Both the position numbers and the translations under genes were made by a program. Below are positions 1-8,106 of a stretch of 64,000 nucleotides of DNA, piece by piece. Source of the stretch: Piscinibacter sp047600445 (GTDB taxonomy: Bacteria > Pseudomonadota > Gammaproteobacteria > Burkholderiales > Burkholderiaceae_C); contig NZ_JASGKT010000002.1 in the NCBI RefSeq assembly GCF_047600445.1, positions 2,046,001-2,110,000 of the forward strand. Reading direction: 5' to 3'. Numbering within the stretch: the stretch's first letter is position 1; every line of letters starts with the position of its first letter. The notes under the pieces are model-generated. The model saw only the letters and a list, made by a program, of their open reading frames with translations, ran no database searches and was not told the DNA's origin.

Positions 1-1173
1 CGTCTCGTGGTAGGGCTTCTTCACGCCGTAGGTGCCGGCATGGCCGGAGCAGCGCTCCACGGTGTTGAGCTGCACGCTGACGCTCTGCGCGATCAGCTTG
101 AGCATCTCTTCGGTCTTGCGGCCGATCTTCTGCACGCGGCCGTGGCAGGGGATGTGGTAGCTGACCTTGCCGAGCGGCTGCTTGAAGTCGGTCTTCAACA
201 GCCCGTCCTTGTGGCGCGCCATCAGGTACTCGAAGGGGTCGTACATGGCCTGCTGCACCGCGACCACGTCGGCATCGCCGGGGAACAGCAGCGGCAGCTC
301 CTGCTTGAACATCAGCGTGCACGAGGGCACCGCGCTGACGATGGCCCAGCCCTCGCGCGCGTACCTCGCCAGCACCGGGATGTTGGCGTTCTTGTGCTTC
401 TCCACGCCTTCCAGGTCGCCGAGCTCGAGCTTGGGCATGCCGCAGCACGACTCCTTCTCGACGATCACCCAGGGGATCTCGTTGTGCTCCAGCGCGGCGA
501 GCAGGTCGTGGCCGATGCCGGGCTCGTTGTAGTTGACGTAGCAGGTGGCGAACACCGCCACCTTGCCGGGGCTGCGCGCGCCGTCCTTCACCTCGGCGGC
601 GCTGCCCTTCTTCTTCGCCTTCCAGCGGAAGCGCTGCGTGGCCAGTTCGGGCATCCAGGCCTTGCGGTCGACGTCGAGCACCCGCTCCATCGCGCCGCGC
701 GCCGCCTTCGTGCGGTTGACCGCGTTGACCGCCTGCACCACCACCGGGATGCCGGCGAACTGGCCGTGCACGTCGGTGGAGGCGAGGAACTTCTCGCCCG
801 CCTTGACCTCGCCCTTGCGGAACTTGATCGCCTTGGCGCGCAGCATGGTGTGCGGGAAGTCGAGGTTCCAGGCGTGCGGCGGCACGTACGGACACTTGGT
901 GAGGTAGCACAGGTCGCACAGGTAGCACTGGTCGACCACCTTCCAGTAGTCGGCCTTGGCGACGCCGTGCACCTCGCCGTCGTCGGTGGCGTCGACGAGG
1001 TCGAACAGGTTCGGGAAGCTCTGGCACAGGCTCACGCAGCGCCGGCAGCCGTGGCAGATGTCGAAGATGCGCTCCATCTCGGCGAAGCACCGGGCCTCGT
1101 CGTAGAAGTCGGCGCTCTTCCAGTCGACGGCATGGCGCGTGGGCGCTTCGAGGTTGCCTTCGCGGATGGTCAT
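1..1173 (-). CDS. (Fe-S)-binding protein with GlpC/heterodisulfide-reductase-type Cys-rich domains (partial, cut by window start)
   Basis: The first 391 residues are visible and the C-terminus lies outside the window. Two 4Fe-4S motifs are clear: Cys40/43/46/50 (CHGCRRCVSLC) and Cys83/86/89/94 (CYLCDLCYLTKCP). A cysteine-rich CCG motif follows at 243-245 (ESCCGMPKLE), and a weaker CSG occurs near 375. This layout matches GlpC/HdrD-like soluble electron carriers. The ATG at 1173 follows a GGAGGAGA-type ribosome site. It lies 75 bp downstream of the rubrerythrin gene on the same strand, so the two probably form an operon in which this protein could pass electrons to rubrerythrin (inference from context). 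Confidence 0.85.
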   Translation of the reverse strand, partial: MTIREGNLEAPTRHAVDWKSADFYDEARCFAEMERIFDICHGCRRCVSLCQSFPNLFDLVDATDDGEVHGVAKADYWKVVDQCYLCDLCYLTKCPYVPPHAWNLDFPHTMLRAKAIKFRKGEVKAGEKFLASTDVHGQFAGIPVVVQAVNAVNRTKAARGAMERVLDVDRKAWMPELATQRFRWKAKKKGSAAEVKDGARSPGKVAVFATCYVNYNEPGIGHDLLAALEHNEIPWVIVEKESCCGMPKLELGDLEGVEKHKNANIPVLARYAREGWAIVSAVPSCTLMFKQELPLLFPGDADVVAVQQAMYDPFEYLMARHKDGLLKTDFKQPLGKVSYHIPCHGRVQKIGRKTEEMLKLIAQSVSVQLNTVERCSGHAGTYGVKKPYHET

Positions 1174-1248
1174 GGGGTCTCCTCCTGCGGCCGCGGAAGA
1201 AAGACAAGGGGCGCGCGGCCCCTTGTCGTCGCGAGCGCGCGCGGCGCG

Positions 1249-1671
1249 TCAGTCGACGAGCGCGTCGAGCGCCTTCTGGTAGCGGTTGGCGTGCGAGCGC
1301 TCGGCCTTGGCCAGCGTCTCGAACCAGTCGGCGATCTCGTCGAAGCCCTCGTCGCGCGCGGTGCGCGCCATGCCGGGGTACATGTCGGTGTACTCGTGCG
1401 TCTCGCCGGCCACGGCGGCGGCGAGGTTCTGGCGCGAGTTGCCGATCGGCAGGCCGGTGGCCGGGTCGCCCGAGCCGTGCTCGAGGAATTCGAGGTGGCC
1501 GTGCGCATGGCCGGTCTCGCCCTCGGCGGTGGAGCGGAACAGCGCGGCCACGTCGTTCTGGCCTTCCACGTCGGCCTTGTTCGCGAAGTAGAGGTAGCGG
1601 CGGTTCGCCTGCGATTCGCCGGCGAAGGCGTCCTTCAGGTTCTGCTCGGTCTTCGATCCTTTCAAGCCCAT
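1249..1671 (-). CDS. Rubrerythrin family diiron protein lacking a rubredoxin domain
   Basis: The product is 140 aa, a ferritin-like four-helix protein. Likely diiron ligands are E19, E52-x2-H55, E90, E93 and E124-x2-H127. Classical rubrerythrin is about 190 aa because it ends in a rubredoxin domain with two CxxC motifs; none is present here. Rubrerythrins reduce hydrogen peroxide in the cytoplasm, so without rubredoxin an external electron donor is needed, and the downstream Fe-S protein is a natural candidate (inference). The start MGLKGSK at 1671 was chosen because the longer frame upstream is unlike the family; AGGAGACGC precedes it. Confidence 0.88.
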   Translation of the reverse strand: MGLKGSKTEQNLKDAFAGESQANRRYLYFANKADVEGQNDVAALFRSTAEGETGHAHGHLEFLEHGSGDPATGLPIGNSRQNLAAAVAGETHEYTDMYPGMARTARDEGFDEIADWFETLAKAERSHANRYQKALDALVD

Positions 1672-1767
1672 GGTGCGTCTCCTGTCGTTGAGTTGGATTC
1701 CGGCCGCGTCTGCGCGCGGCACAGGCGCACCGTAACGCCGCGGTGGCGCCGGGGTCAATATCAAAAC

Positions 1768-1784
1768 TCAATGCGCGGCATTGA
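1768..1784. promoter_or_regulatory. Palindrome upstream of the rubrerythrin gene
   Basis: TCAATGC-GCG-GCATTGA is a perfect 7+7 bp inverted repeat centred about 105 bp before the rubrerythrin start and 84 bp before the tRNA. It could be an operator for the peroxide-defence genes; no specific regulator is recognised. Confidence 0.35.
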
Positions 1785-1841
1785 CTGCGCCTATCCGCGA
1801 GGGCCGTGCCGCGCGCCGCCGGAGCGGGCCGCGAAGTTTGC

Positions 1842-1847
1842 TAGAAT
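1842..1847 (+). promoter_or_regulatory. Probable -10 box of the tRNA-Ala gene
   Basis: TAGAAT, preceded by TTTGC, ends 12 bp before the first base of the mature tRNA. No good -35 match is visible at the expected distance. Confidence 0.45.
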
Positions 1848-1859
1848 GCGCGCTGTCGT

Positions 1860-1935
<76 letters not shown>

Positions 1936-1947
1936 CACGATCAATGG

Positions 1948-1973
1948 AAACGGGCCCTCGCGGCCCGTTTTTC
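1948..1973 (+). terminator. Rho-independent terminator after tRNA-Ala
   Basis: The 9-bp stem AAACGGGCC/GGCCCGTTT (1948-1956 with 1962-1970) is followed by a T-run. It begins 13 bp after the tRNA CCA end. Confidence 0.85.
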
Positions 1974-1984
1974 TTTCGGGACCG

Positions 1985-2159
1985 CGGCCGAGGCCTTGTA
2001 TCTTTAAGCCTCGGACCGGCTCGGGTAGCCCGAGCGGCCTCTGGGATGTTTGAAGCCCGTGATTGAGCACTGGGCGCCTGAGCCGGACCGTCCTTCTCTG
2101 CAACCCGAACGGTTGTAGGAACTTGAAGTTCGCATAGACAAGGATGGGGGTGAGAGGAC
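1985..2159 (+). ncRNA. Candidate bridge-RNA region of the IS110 element
   Basis: Between the tRNA terminator and the transposase are several stem-loops: GAGGC/GCCTC (1990-1994 with 2008-2012), GCTCGGG/CCCGAGC with a 3-nt loop (2019-2025 with 2029-2035), CAACC/GGTTG (2101-2105 with 2111-2115), and AACTT/AAGTT (2120-2130). IS110-group elements are known to encode a bridge RNA in the left non-coding end, which base-pairs with target and donor DNA. Position and structure fit that role. The exact RNA boundaries and guide loops are not determined. Confidence 0.4.
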
Positions 2160-3116
2160 GTGTCCGACTCTGTTTTTATCGGCATTGATGTCTCCAGCCA
2201 GACGCTGGAGATCGCCAGCAGCGAGCAGTCCAAGACCTGGCAGGTGGCCAACGACGTCAGCGGCATCGAGCAACTCGTCCACCAGGCCACGGCCCTGTCG
2301 CCGGCGCTGGTGGTGCTGGAGGCCACCGGCGGCTACGAGTTCGAGGCGGCCTGCGCGCTGCAGGCCTCGGGCCTGGCGGTGGCTGTGGTCAACCCGCGCA
2401 CGGCGCGCGACTTCGCCCGCGCCATGGGTGCATTGGCCAAAACCGACGCGCTGGACGCGCGCATGCTGGCGGCCTTCGCGCGCGTGCTGCACCAGCACCC
2501 CGAGCGCGAACGCTTCGTCAAGCCGCTGGCCGACGCCGAGCTGCAGCAGCTGCAGGCCCTGGTGCTGCGCCGTCGCCAACTGGTGCAGATGCTGACGGCC
2601 GAGCGGCAGCGTCTGCGCCTGGCGCACGCGGCCTCGCGCCCGAGCATCGAGCGGGTCATTGAGTTTCTGAAGCACGAACTGGGCGACAGCGAAGTGGAGG
2701 TGGCAGCGCATGTGCAGCGCCACCATGCCGAGCTGGCCCAGGCGCTGACCAGCGTGCCGGGCATCGGCGCGGCCAGCGTGGCGGTGCTGCTGGCCGAACT
2801 GCCCGAACTCGGCAAGCTCGACCGGCGCCGCATTGCCGCGCTGGTCGGCGTGGCGCCGTTGAACCGCGACTCCGGCCAGATGCGCGGGCAGCACTCCATC
2901 TGGGGTGGGCGCGCAGATGTGCGACGAACGCTGTACATGGCCACCCTCACGGCGGTCCGGTACAACCCGGCGCTTAAGGTCTGCTACGAACGCCTGCTGG
3001 TGGCCGGCAAGCGCAAGAAGGTCGCCCTGGTCGCTTGCATGCGCAAGCTGCTGACGATGCTCAATGCCATCGCCAAACATGGCTCGATGTGGGATTCGAC
3101 TATGCATAGCGCTTGA
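2160..3116 (+). CDS. IS110-family transposase (DEDD recombinase)
   Basis: The product is 318 aa with a GTG start at 2160. The N-terminal RuvC-like DEDD domain shows D10 (FIGIDVS), E54 (VLEATGGYE), and D96 and D99 (KTDALDAR). The C-terminal Tnp_20 domain contains LTSVPGIGAASVAVLLAE, a helix-hairpin-helix-like motif, followed by RDSGQMRG...IWGGR, which carries the conserved serine region of this family. The length is usual and there are no frameshifts, so the gene looks intact and potentially active. It catalyses excision and integration together with its non-coding RNA. Confidence 0.93.
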   Translation: MSDSVFIGIDVSSQTLEIASSEQSKTWQVANDVSGIEQLVHQATALSPALVVLEATGGYEFEAACALQASGLAVAVVNPRTARDFARAMGALAKTDALDARMLAAFARVLHQHPERERFVKPLADAELQQLQALVLRRRQLVQMLTAERQRLRLAHAASRPSIERVIEFLKHELGDSEVEVAAHVQRHHAELAQALTSVPGIGAASVAVLLAELPELGKLDRRRIAALVGVAPLNRDSGQMRGQHSIWGGRADVRRTLYMATLTAVRYNPALKVCYERLLVAGKRKKVALVACMRKLLTMLNAIAKHGSMWDSTMHSA

Positions 3117-3132
3117 CGAACAAGACGGTTGC

Positions 3133-3645
3133 TCAATCCTCGGCCTCGCCACTCCCCGGCAACTCCCCCAGCCGCGCCATCAGTTCGTCCACCGTCGCAT
3201 AACAGCGCTGGATCAGCTCCACCCCGATCTGCGCCTCGATCTCGCGGTACATCGACTCGATGCGCGGCGCCATCGCGGCGGCCATCGCGCGGCTGCGCGC
3301 GGTCAGGGTGACACGCACGCGGCGCTGGTCGCCGGCCATGCGCTCGCGCGCCACCAGGCCCAGCTCGTCCATGCGCGCCAGCACGCCGGCCAGGCTCGGG
3401 CTGGAGATGCGGCACAGCTCGCCGATCTGGCGCGGCTCCAGTTCGCCGCGCTCGCCGAGTTCGTACAGCGCGCGCACCACGCGCCACTGCTGCTCGGTCA
3501 CGCCGTGCGAGTTGAGGATGGGCCGGAAGTGCGCCAGCACGCCCTCGCGCGCCTGCAGCAGCAGCAGCGGCAGGTTGCGGTGGCGGAACGAGGCGGGCTC
3601 CGCCGCCTTCTTCGCCCTCGGCGTTTTCCCTGATCGGGTTGACAT
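3133..3645 (-). CDS. hpaR: MarR-family repressor of the homoprotocatechuate operon
   Basis: The product is 170 aa with a winged-helix MarR fold. After a basic N-terminal tail of about 22 residues, the segment NLPLLLLQAREGVLAHFRP is characteristic of HpaR. The recognition region is GELCRISSPSLAGVLARMDELGLVAR and the wing is MAGDQRRVRVTLT. HpaR represses meta-cleavage genes until the aromatic substrate is present. It is divergent from hpaG1, with a 59-bp gap holding an inverted repeat that is a likely operator. Its stop codon lies right next to the IS110 element. Confidence 0.88.
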   Translation of the reverse strand: MSTRSGKTPRAKKAAEPASFRHRNLPLLLLQAREGVLAHFRPILNSHGVTEQQWRVVRALYELGERGELEPRQIGELCRISSPSLAGVLARMDELGLVARERMAGDQRRVRVTLTARSRAMAAAMAPRIESMYREIEAQIGVELIQRCYATVDELMARLGELPGSGEAED

Positions 3646-3656
3646 GCTCTCATCGT

Positions 3657-3671
3657 AGCAAATACATTGCT
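3657..3671. promoter_or_regulatory. Putative HpaR operator
   Basis: AGCAA-ATACA-TTGCT is a perfect 5+5 bp inverted repeat with a 5-bp spacer in the AT-richer divergent gap between hpaR and hpaG1. Size and position are typical of MarR-family operators. It is placed to control both hpaR and the hpa operon. Confidence 0.5.
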
Positions 3672-3704
3672 CACATCTTAGTGATTTAGTCCGCCGCGCC
3701 CTCC

Positions 3705-4391
3705 ATGTCCCACCCGCCGCTGCGCTTCGAGCTGCCGCCGTACCGGCTGTCGGGCACGGTGGTGGGCGCGCTGCTGAACGATCCGGCGCAGCTCGCCGCG
3801 CTGGGCGACGCGGTGCATGCCGCGCCGCACAAGGCGCCGCCGCACGCGCCGGTGCTGGAGGTCAAGCCGCGCCACACGCTGGCGGGCGACGGCGCGGCGG
3901 TCGAACTGCCCGCGGGCGAGGCGGCGCTCGAAGTCGGCGCCTCGCTGGGCATCGTGATCGGCGCGACCGCCTGCCGCGTCGACGCCGCGCGCGCGCTGTC
4001 GCACGTGGCCGGCTACCTCGTCGCGCTCGATTTCAGCCTGCCGCTGGCGGCGCACTACCGCCCCGCGGTGCGGCTGAAGGCGCGCGACGGCTTCTGCCCG
4101 CTCGGCCCGGCGGTGGTGCCGGCCTCGGCCGTCGCCGACCCCGACGCGCTGGGCGTCGACGTGAGCGTGGACGGCGCCGTCGCGCACCGCCACACGACCG
4201 CCGGGCGCGTGCGCGGCGTCGCGGCGCTGATCGCCGATGTCAGCGAGTTCATGACGCTGCAGCCCGGCGACGTGCTGCTGCTCGGCCGCGCCCACGGCGC
4301 GCCGCTGGCGCGCGCCGGGCAGACGGTGGCGGCACGCATCGAGGGCGTGGGCACGCTGCGTGCGCGCCTCGTCGCGGAGGCGCTCGCATGA
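3705..4391 (+). CDS. hpaG1: HpaG N-terminal-type subunit: 5-oxopent-3-ene-1,2,5-tricarboxylate decarboxylase
   Basis: The product is 228 aa with the fumarylacetoacetate-hydrolase fold. In E. coli HpcE the decarboxylase and isomerase halves are fused; here they are separate genes. The segments YRPAVRLKARDGFCPLG and ALEVGASLGIVIG match the HpcE N-terminal half, including its non-canonical metal-site stretch, so this is the decarboxylase half. It acts after 5-carboxymethyl-2-hydroxymuconate is formed from homoprotocatechuate. Its stop overlaps the next start by 4 bp (ATGA), implying translational coupling. Confidence 0.87.
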   Translation: MSHPPLRFELPPYRLSGTVVGALLNDPAQLAALGDAVHAAPHKAPPHAPVLEVKPRHTLAGDGAAVELPAGEAALEVGASLGIVIGATACRVDAARALSHVAGYLVALDFSLPLAAHYRPAVRLKARDGFCPLGPAVVPASAVADPDALGVDVSVDGAVAHRHTTAGRVRGVAALIADVSEFMTLQPGDVLLLGRAHGAPLARAGQTVAARIEGVGTLRARLVAEALA

Positions 4392-5152
4392 AGACGGCGC
4401 GCGTCGCCCACGCCGGCGCCATCCATCGCGCCACGCCGCACGAGCGCGGCCTGCGGCTCGCCGACGGCCGTGTGCTCGCCGAGCACGAGGTGGTGTGGCT
4501 GCCGCCGGTCGAGGTCGGCACGATCATCGCGCTCGGCCTGAACTACGCCGATCACGTCAAGGAGCTGTCCAGGGAGCTGACGGTCACGTCCAAGGACGAG
4601 CCGCTGGTGTTCTTCAAGACCGCAGGCGCGCTGGTCGGCCACCGCGGCGCGACGCGCCGGCCGGCCGACGCCGCCTTCATGCACTACGAGTGCGAGCTGG
4701 CGGTGGTGATCGGCCGCACGGCGCGGCGCGTGAAGCGCGCCGAGGCGATGGCGCACGTGGCCGGCTACACCGTGTGCAACGACTACGCGGTGCGCGACTA
4801 CCTGGAGAACTGGTACCGCCCCAACCTGCGCGTGAAGAACCGCGACGCCGCCACCGCGCTCGGGCCCTGGCTGGTCGACGCGGCCGACGTGCCCGACCCG
4901 CACGCGCTCGGCCTGCGCACCTTCGTCAACGGCCGGCAGACGCAGTCGGGCAGCACCGCGAACATGGTCAACGACATCCCGGCGCTGATCGAATACCTGA
5001 GCGGGTTCATGACGCTGCAAGCCGGCGACGTGATCCTCACCGGCACGCCCGACGGCGTGGTCAACGTGAATGCCGGCGACGAAGTGGTGTGCGAGATCGA
5101 CGGCATCGGCCGCCTCGCCAACACGCTCGTCGACGGGCAGGAGGCCCCATGA
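4388..5152 (+). CDS. hpaG2: HpaG C-terminal-type subunit: 2-hydroxyhepta-2,4-diene-1,7-dioate isomerase
   Basis: The product is 254 aa, a canonical FAH-family enzyme. It contains GLNYADHVKEL, FFKTAGALVGH, the metal-binding HYECELAVVIGRTARRV and the C-terminal LQAGDVILTGTPDGV. It isomerises 2-hydroxyhepta-2,4-dienedioate to the oxo form in the homoprotocatechuate pathway. It overlaps hpaG1 and hpaE at both ends, so the operon is tightly coupled. It is the downstream half of the split HpcE-type protein. Confidence 0.88.
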   Translation: MKTARVAHAGAIHRATPHERGLRLADGRVLAEHEVVWLPPVEVGTIIALGLNYADHVKELSRELTVTSKDEPLVFFKTAGALVGHRGATRRPADAAFMHYECELAVVIGRTARRVKRAEAMAHVAGYTVCNDYAVRDYLENWYRPNLRVKNRDAATALGPWLVDAADVPDPHALGLRTFVNGRQTQSGSTANMVNDIPALIEYLSGFMTLQAGDVILTGTPDGVVNVNAGDEVVCEIDGIGRLANTLVDGQEAP

Positions 5153-6606
5153 GAATCCCGCACCTGATCGCCGGCAAGGCGGTCGAGAGCCCGCGCTGTT
5201 TCGAGACCGTCAACCCGGCCACGCAAGAGGTGCTGGCCGAGGTGGCGCAAGGCGGCGCGGCCGAGGTGAACGCCGCCGTCGCCGCCGCCAAGGCCGCGTT
5301 CCCGAAGTGGGCCGCGCTGCCGGCGCCCGAGCGCGCGAAGCTGATGCGCCGGCTCGGCGAGCTGATCGCCGCGAACGTGCCCGAGATCGCCCGCACCGAG
5401 ACGCAGGACACCGGCCAGGTGATCGCGCAGACCGGCAAGCAGCTCGTGCCGCGCGCGGCCGACAACTTCCACTACTTCGCCGAGATGTGCGTGCGCGTCG
5501 ACGGCCACACCTACCCGACGCCCACGCACCTGAACTACACGCTGTTCCACCCGGTGGGCGTGTGCGCGCTGATCAGCCCGTGGAACGTGCCCTTCATGAC
5601 CGCGACGTGGAAGGTGGCGCCCTGCCTCGCCTTCGGCAACACCGCGGTGCTGAAGATGAGCGAGCTGTCGCCGCTGAGCGCCGCGCGCCTGGGCGAGCTG
5701 GCGCTGGAGGCCGGCATCCCGGCCGGCGTGCTGAACATCGTGCACGGCACCGGCCGCGAGGCCGGCGAGCCGCTGGTGGCGCATCCCGACGTGCGCGCGA
5801 TCAGCTTCACCGGCAGCACGGTGACGGGCAACCGCATCGTGCAAAGCGCCGGCCTGAAGAAGTTCAGCATGGAACTGGGCGGCAAGAGCCCCTTCGTGAT
5901 CTTCGACGACGCCGACCTCGAGCGCGCGCTCGACGCGGCGGTGTTCATGATCTTCAGCAACAACGGCGAGCGCTGCACCGCCGGCAGCCGCATCCTGGTG
6001 CAGAAGTCGATCTACGCCGACTTCGCGGCGAAGTTCGCCGCGCGCGCCAGCAAGATCCGCGTCGGCGATCCGCTCGACGAGAAGACCATCATCGGCCCGA
6101 TGATCAGCCCCGAGCACCTGGCCAAGGTGCGGCGCTACATCGAGCTGGGCCCCAAGGAAGGCGCGACGCTGCTGTGCGGCGGGCTCGACGCGCCGGAGCT
6201 TCCGGCCGCGCTCGCGAAAGGCAACTTCGTCAAGCCGACCGTGTTCGCCAACGTGGACAACCGCATGAAGATCGCGCAGGACGAGATCTTCGGCCCCGTC
6301 GCCTGCCTGATCCCCTTCGACGACGAGGCCGACGCGATCGCGCAGGCCAACGACATCCAGTACGGCCTGTCGAGCTACGTCTGGACCGAGAACATCGGCC
6401 GCGCGCACCGCGTCGCCGCGGCGATCGAGGCCGGCATGTGCTTCGTCAACAGCCAGAACGTGCGCGACCTGCGCCAGCCCTTCGGCGGCACCAAGGCCAG
6501 CGGCACCGGCCGCGAGGGCGGCACCTGGAGCTACGAGGTCTTCCTGGAGCCGAAGAACGTGGCGGTGTCGCTCGGTTCGCACCACATCCCGCACTGGGGG
6601 GTCTGA
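5149..6606 (+). CDS. hpaE: 5-carboxymethyl-2-hydroxymuconate semialdehyde dehydrogenase
   Basis: The product is 485 aa, an NAD-dependent aldehyde dehydrogenase. The catalytic glutamate is E242 in MELGGKSPF and the nucleophile is C276 in NNGERCTAGSR. The N-terminus reads HLIAGKAVESPRCFETVNPATQ. The enzyme oxidises the ring-cleavage product of homoprotocatechuate to the dicarboxylate. Upstream in-frame codons extend into hpaG2 antisense-like sequence, so the start is set at the ATG overlapping the hpaG2 stop. Only 1 bp separates its stop from hpaD. Confidence 0.93.
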   Translation: MRIPHLIAGKAVESPRCFETVNPATQEVLAEVAQGGAAEVNAAVAAAKAAFPKWAALPAPERAKLMRRLGELIAANVPEIARTETQDTGQVIAQTGKQLVPRAADNFHYFAEMCVRVDGHTYPTPTHLNYTLFHPVGVCALISPWNVPFMTATWKVAPCLAFGNTAVLKMSELSPLSAARLGELALEAGIPAGVLNIVHGTGREAGEPLVAHPDVRAISFTGSTVTGNRIVQSAGLKKFSMELGGKSPFVIFDDADLERALDAAVFMIFSNNGERCTAGSRILVQKSIYADFAAKFAARASKIRVGDPLDEKTIIGPMISPEHLAKVRRYIELGPKEGATLLCGGLDAPELPAALAKGNFVKPTVFANVDNRMKIAQDEIFGPVACLIPFDDEADAIAQANDIQYGLSSYVWTENIGRAHRVAAAIEAGMCFVNSQNVRDLRQPFGGTKASGTGREGGTWSYEVFLEPKNVAVSLGSHHIPHWGV

Positions 6607-6607
6607 C

Positions 6608-7534
6608 ATGGGCAAGCTCGCACTCGCCGCCAAGATCACGCACGTGCCGTCGATGTACCTCAGCGAGCTGCCGGGCCCGCGCCAGGGCACGCGGCAGGAC
6701 GCGATCGACGGCCACCTCGAGATCGGGCGGCGCTGCCGCGAACTCGGCGTGGACACCATCGTCGTGTTCGACACGCACTGGCTGGTCAACGCCAACTACC
6801 ACATCAACTGCTCGCCGCACTTCAAGGGGCTGTACACCAGCAACGAGTTGCCGCACTTCATCGCCAACATGGGCTACGAGTTCCCCGGCAACCCGGCGCT
6901 GGGGGCCCTGCTGGCGAAGACCGCCAACACGATGGGCGTGGAGACGCTGGCGCACGAGCGCACCACGCTCGCGCCCGAGTACGGCACGCTGGTGCCGATG
7001 CGCTACATGAACACCGACCAGCACTTCAAGGTGGTGTCGGTGTCGGCGCTGTGCCAGGCGCACTACCTGAACGACAGCGCGCGCCTGGGCTGGGCGCTGC
7101 GCCGCGCGGTGGAAGACCACTACGACGGCACGGTGGCCTTCTTCGCCAGCGGCTCGCTGTCGCACCGCTTCGCGCAGAACGGCCTGGCGCCCGAGTTCGC
7201 GTTCAAGATCTGGAGCCCCTTCCTCGAGGCGCTGGACCACGAGGTGGTGGAGATCTGGAAGCGCGGCGACTGGAAGACCTTCTGCGGCATGCTGCCCGAG
7301 TACGCGGCCAAGGGCCACGGCGAAGGTTTCATGCACGACACCGCGATGCTGCTGGGCGCGCTGGGCTGGAGCGAATACGACGGCCGCGCCGAGATCGTGA
7401 CGCCCTACTTCGGCGCCTCGGGCACCGGGCAGATCAACGTGGTGCTGCCGGTCACGCCGGCGGCGGGCACGGCCATCCCGAAGCCGGTGGCCTCCAGCGC
7501 CGAGGGCTACACCTCGGTGGCGACGCGGCTCTGA
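6608..7534 (+). CDS. hpaD: 3,4-dihydroxyphenylacetate 2,3-dioxygenase
   Basis: The product is 308 aa, a class III (LigB/MhpB-like) extradiol dioxygenase that uses Fe(II) to open the homoprotocatechuate ring. The N-terminal KITHVPSMYLSELPGPRQGT and VVFDTHWLVNANYH carry likely His ligands. FFASGSLSHRFAQNG and GFMHDTAMLLGALGW are further conserved family blocks. It follows hpaE at 1 bp, in the standard hpaG-E-D order. Length is usual for the family. It is the committed ring-opening step of the operon. Confidence 0.93.
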   Translation: MGKLALAAKITHVPSMYLSELPGPRQGTRQDAIDGHLEIGRRCRELGVDTIVVFDTHWLVNANYHINCSPHFKGLYTSNELPHFIANMGYEFPGNPALGALLAKTANTMGVETLAHERTTLAPEYGTLVPMRYMNTDQHFKVVSVSALCQAHYLNDSARLGWALRRAVEDHYDGTVAFFASGSLSHRFAQNGLAPEFAFKIWSPFLEALDHEVVEIWKRGDWKTFCGMLPEYAAKGHGEGFMHDTAMLLGALGWSEYDGRAEIVTPYFGASGTGQINVVLPVTPAAGTAIPKPVASSAEGYTSVATRL

Positions 7535-7558
7535 GCGGGGCGAAAGGGAGTCGAGGCG

Positions 7559-7975
7559 ATGCCGCAGGTCGTCATCTACTACACGCCGGACCTGGAGGCC
7601 GACGGCGCGATGCCCGCGCTGTGCCGCACGCTGGCCGACACCATGCTCACGGTGCGCGACGAGGCCGGCGCGCAGGTCTTCCCGACCGGCGGCGTGCGCG
7701 TGTTCGCCTACCCGGCCGCGCACGCGGCGGTGGCCGACGGCTCGGGCGACCACGGCTTCTGCTACATGAACCTGCGCATGGGCCGCGGCCGCAGCGCGGC
7801 GGCGCAGCAGGCGGCCGGCCAGGCGCTCGCCGCGGCGGCCAGGGCGCACTTCGCGCCGCTGCTCGCGCGGCGCCACCTCGGCCTGACCTTGCAGGTGGAC
7901 GTGGGCGACGAGGTTTTCGACGCCAAGTTCGGCAACCTGCACCCGCTGTTCCCCAAAGGGGCTGACAAGCTGTGA
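7559..7975 (+). CDS. hpaF: 5-carboxymethyl-2-hydroxymuconate delta-isomerase
   Basis: The product is 138 aa, a tautomerase-superfamily protein in which Pro2 (MPQVVIYYTPDLE) becomes the catalytic N-terminal proline after Met removal. The C-terminal DEVFDAKFGNLHPLF block is typical of CHMI. It isomerises the dehydrogenase product before decarboxylation by HpaG. It sits 24 bp after hpaD with GGGAGTCGAGGC as a ribosome site. The repeat element that follows separates it from hpaH. Confidence 0.87.
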   Translation: MPQVVIYYTPDLEADGAMPALCRTLADTMLTVRDEAGAQVFPTGGVRVFAYPAAHAAVADGSGDHGFCYMNLRMGRGRSAAAQQAAGQALAAAARAHFAPLLARRHLGLTLQVDVGDEVFDAKFGNLHPLFPKGADKL

Positions 7976-7988
7976 ACAGACCCTCGAT

Positions 7989-8085
7989 CCCGTTCGGGCT
8001 GAGCCCTTCGACAGGCTCAGGACAGGCTCTGTCGAAGCCCCGTCGCGCATCTCGAGCGCCCTTCGACAAGCTCAGGGCGAACGGG
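7989..8085. repeat. Dispersed inverted repeat (TTCGACAGGCTCAGG family), copy 1
   Basis: The outer arms CCCGTTCGGGCTGAG and CTCAGGGCGAACGGG are near-perfect inverted complements, and the inner arms CTTCGACAGGCTCAGG and CTGTCGAAG are also complementary. It lies between hpaF and hpaH. Related copies occur at 8970-9043, 18261-18288, 27272-27344 and 31539-31620. The folded RNA would be a long hairpin that could stabilise or attenuate the operon transcript (inference). Confidence 0.8.
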
Positions 8086-8106
8086 CACTTTCACATCCTC
8101 TGAGTC

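Larger units (their letters stand above)
1974..3132 (+). mobile_element. IS110-family insertion sequence (ends approximate)
   Basis: The element consists of one DEDD transposase gene and about 185 bp of structured non-coding DNA before it. IS110 elements lack long terminal inverted repeats, so the ends cannot be fixed by eye. The left end lies somewhere between the tRNA terminator (1973) and about 2100. The right end lies between the transposase stop (3116) and the hpaR stop (3133). The motif ACGGTTG occurs near both sides (2109-2115 and about 3123-3129) and may be part of the end sequences. It sits between tRNA-Ala and hpaR without breaking either. Confidence 0.7.

Noticed and set aside
4798..6795. 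Long minus-strand frame opposite hpaE
   Set aside because: It is a shadow of hpaE with Ala/Arg/His-rich sequence; the plus strand has catalytic ALDH residues.
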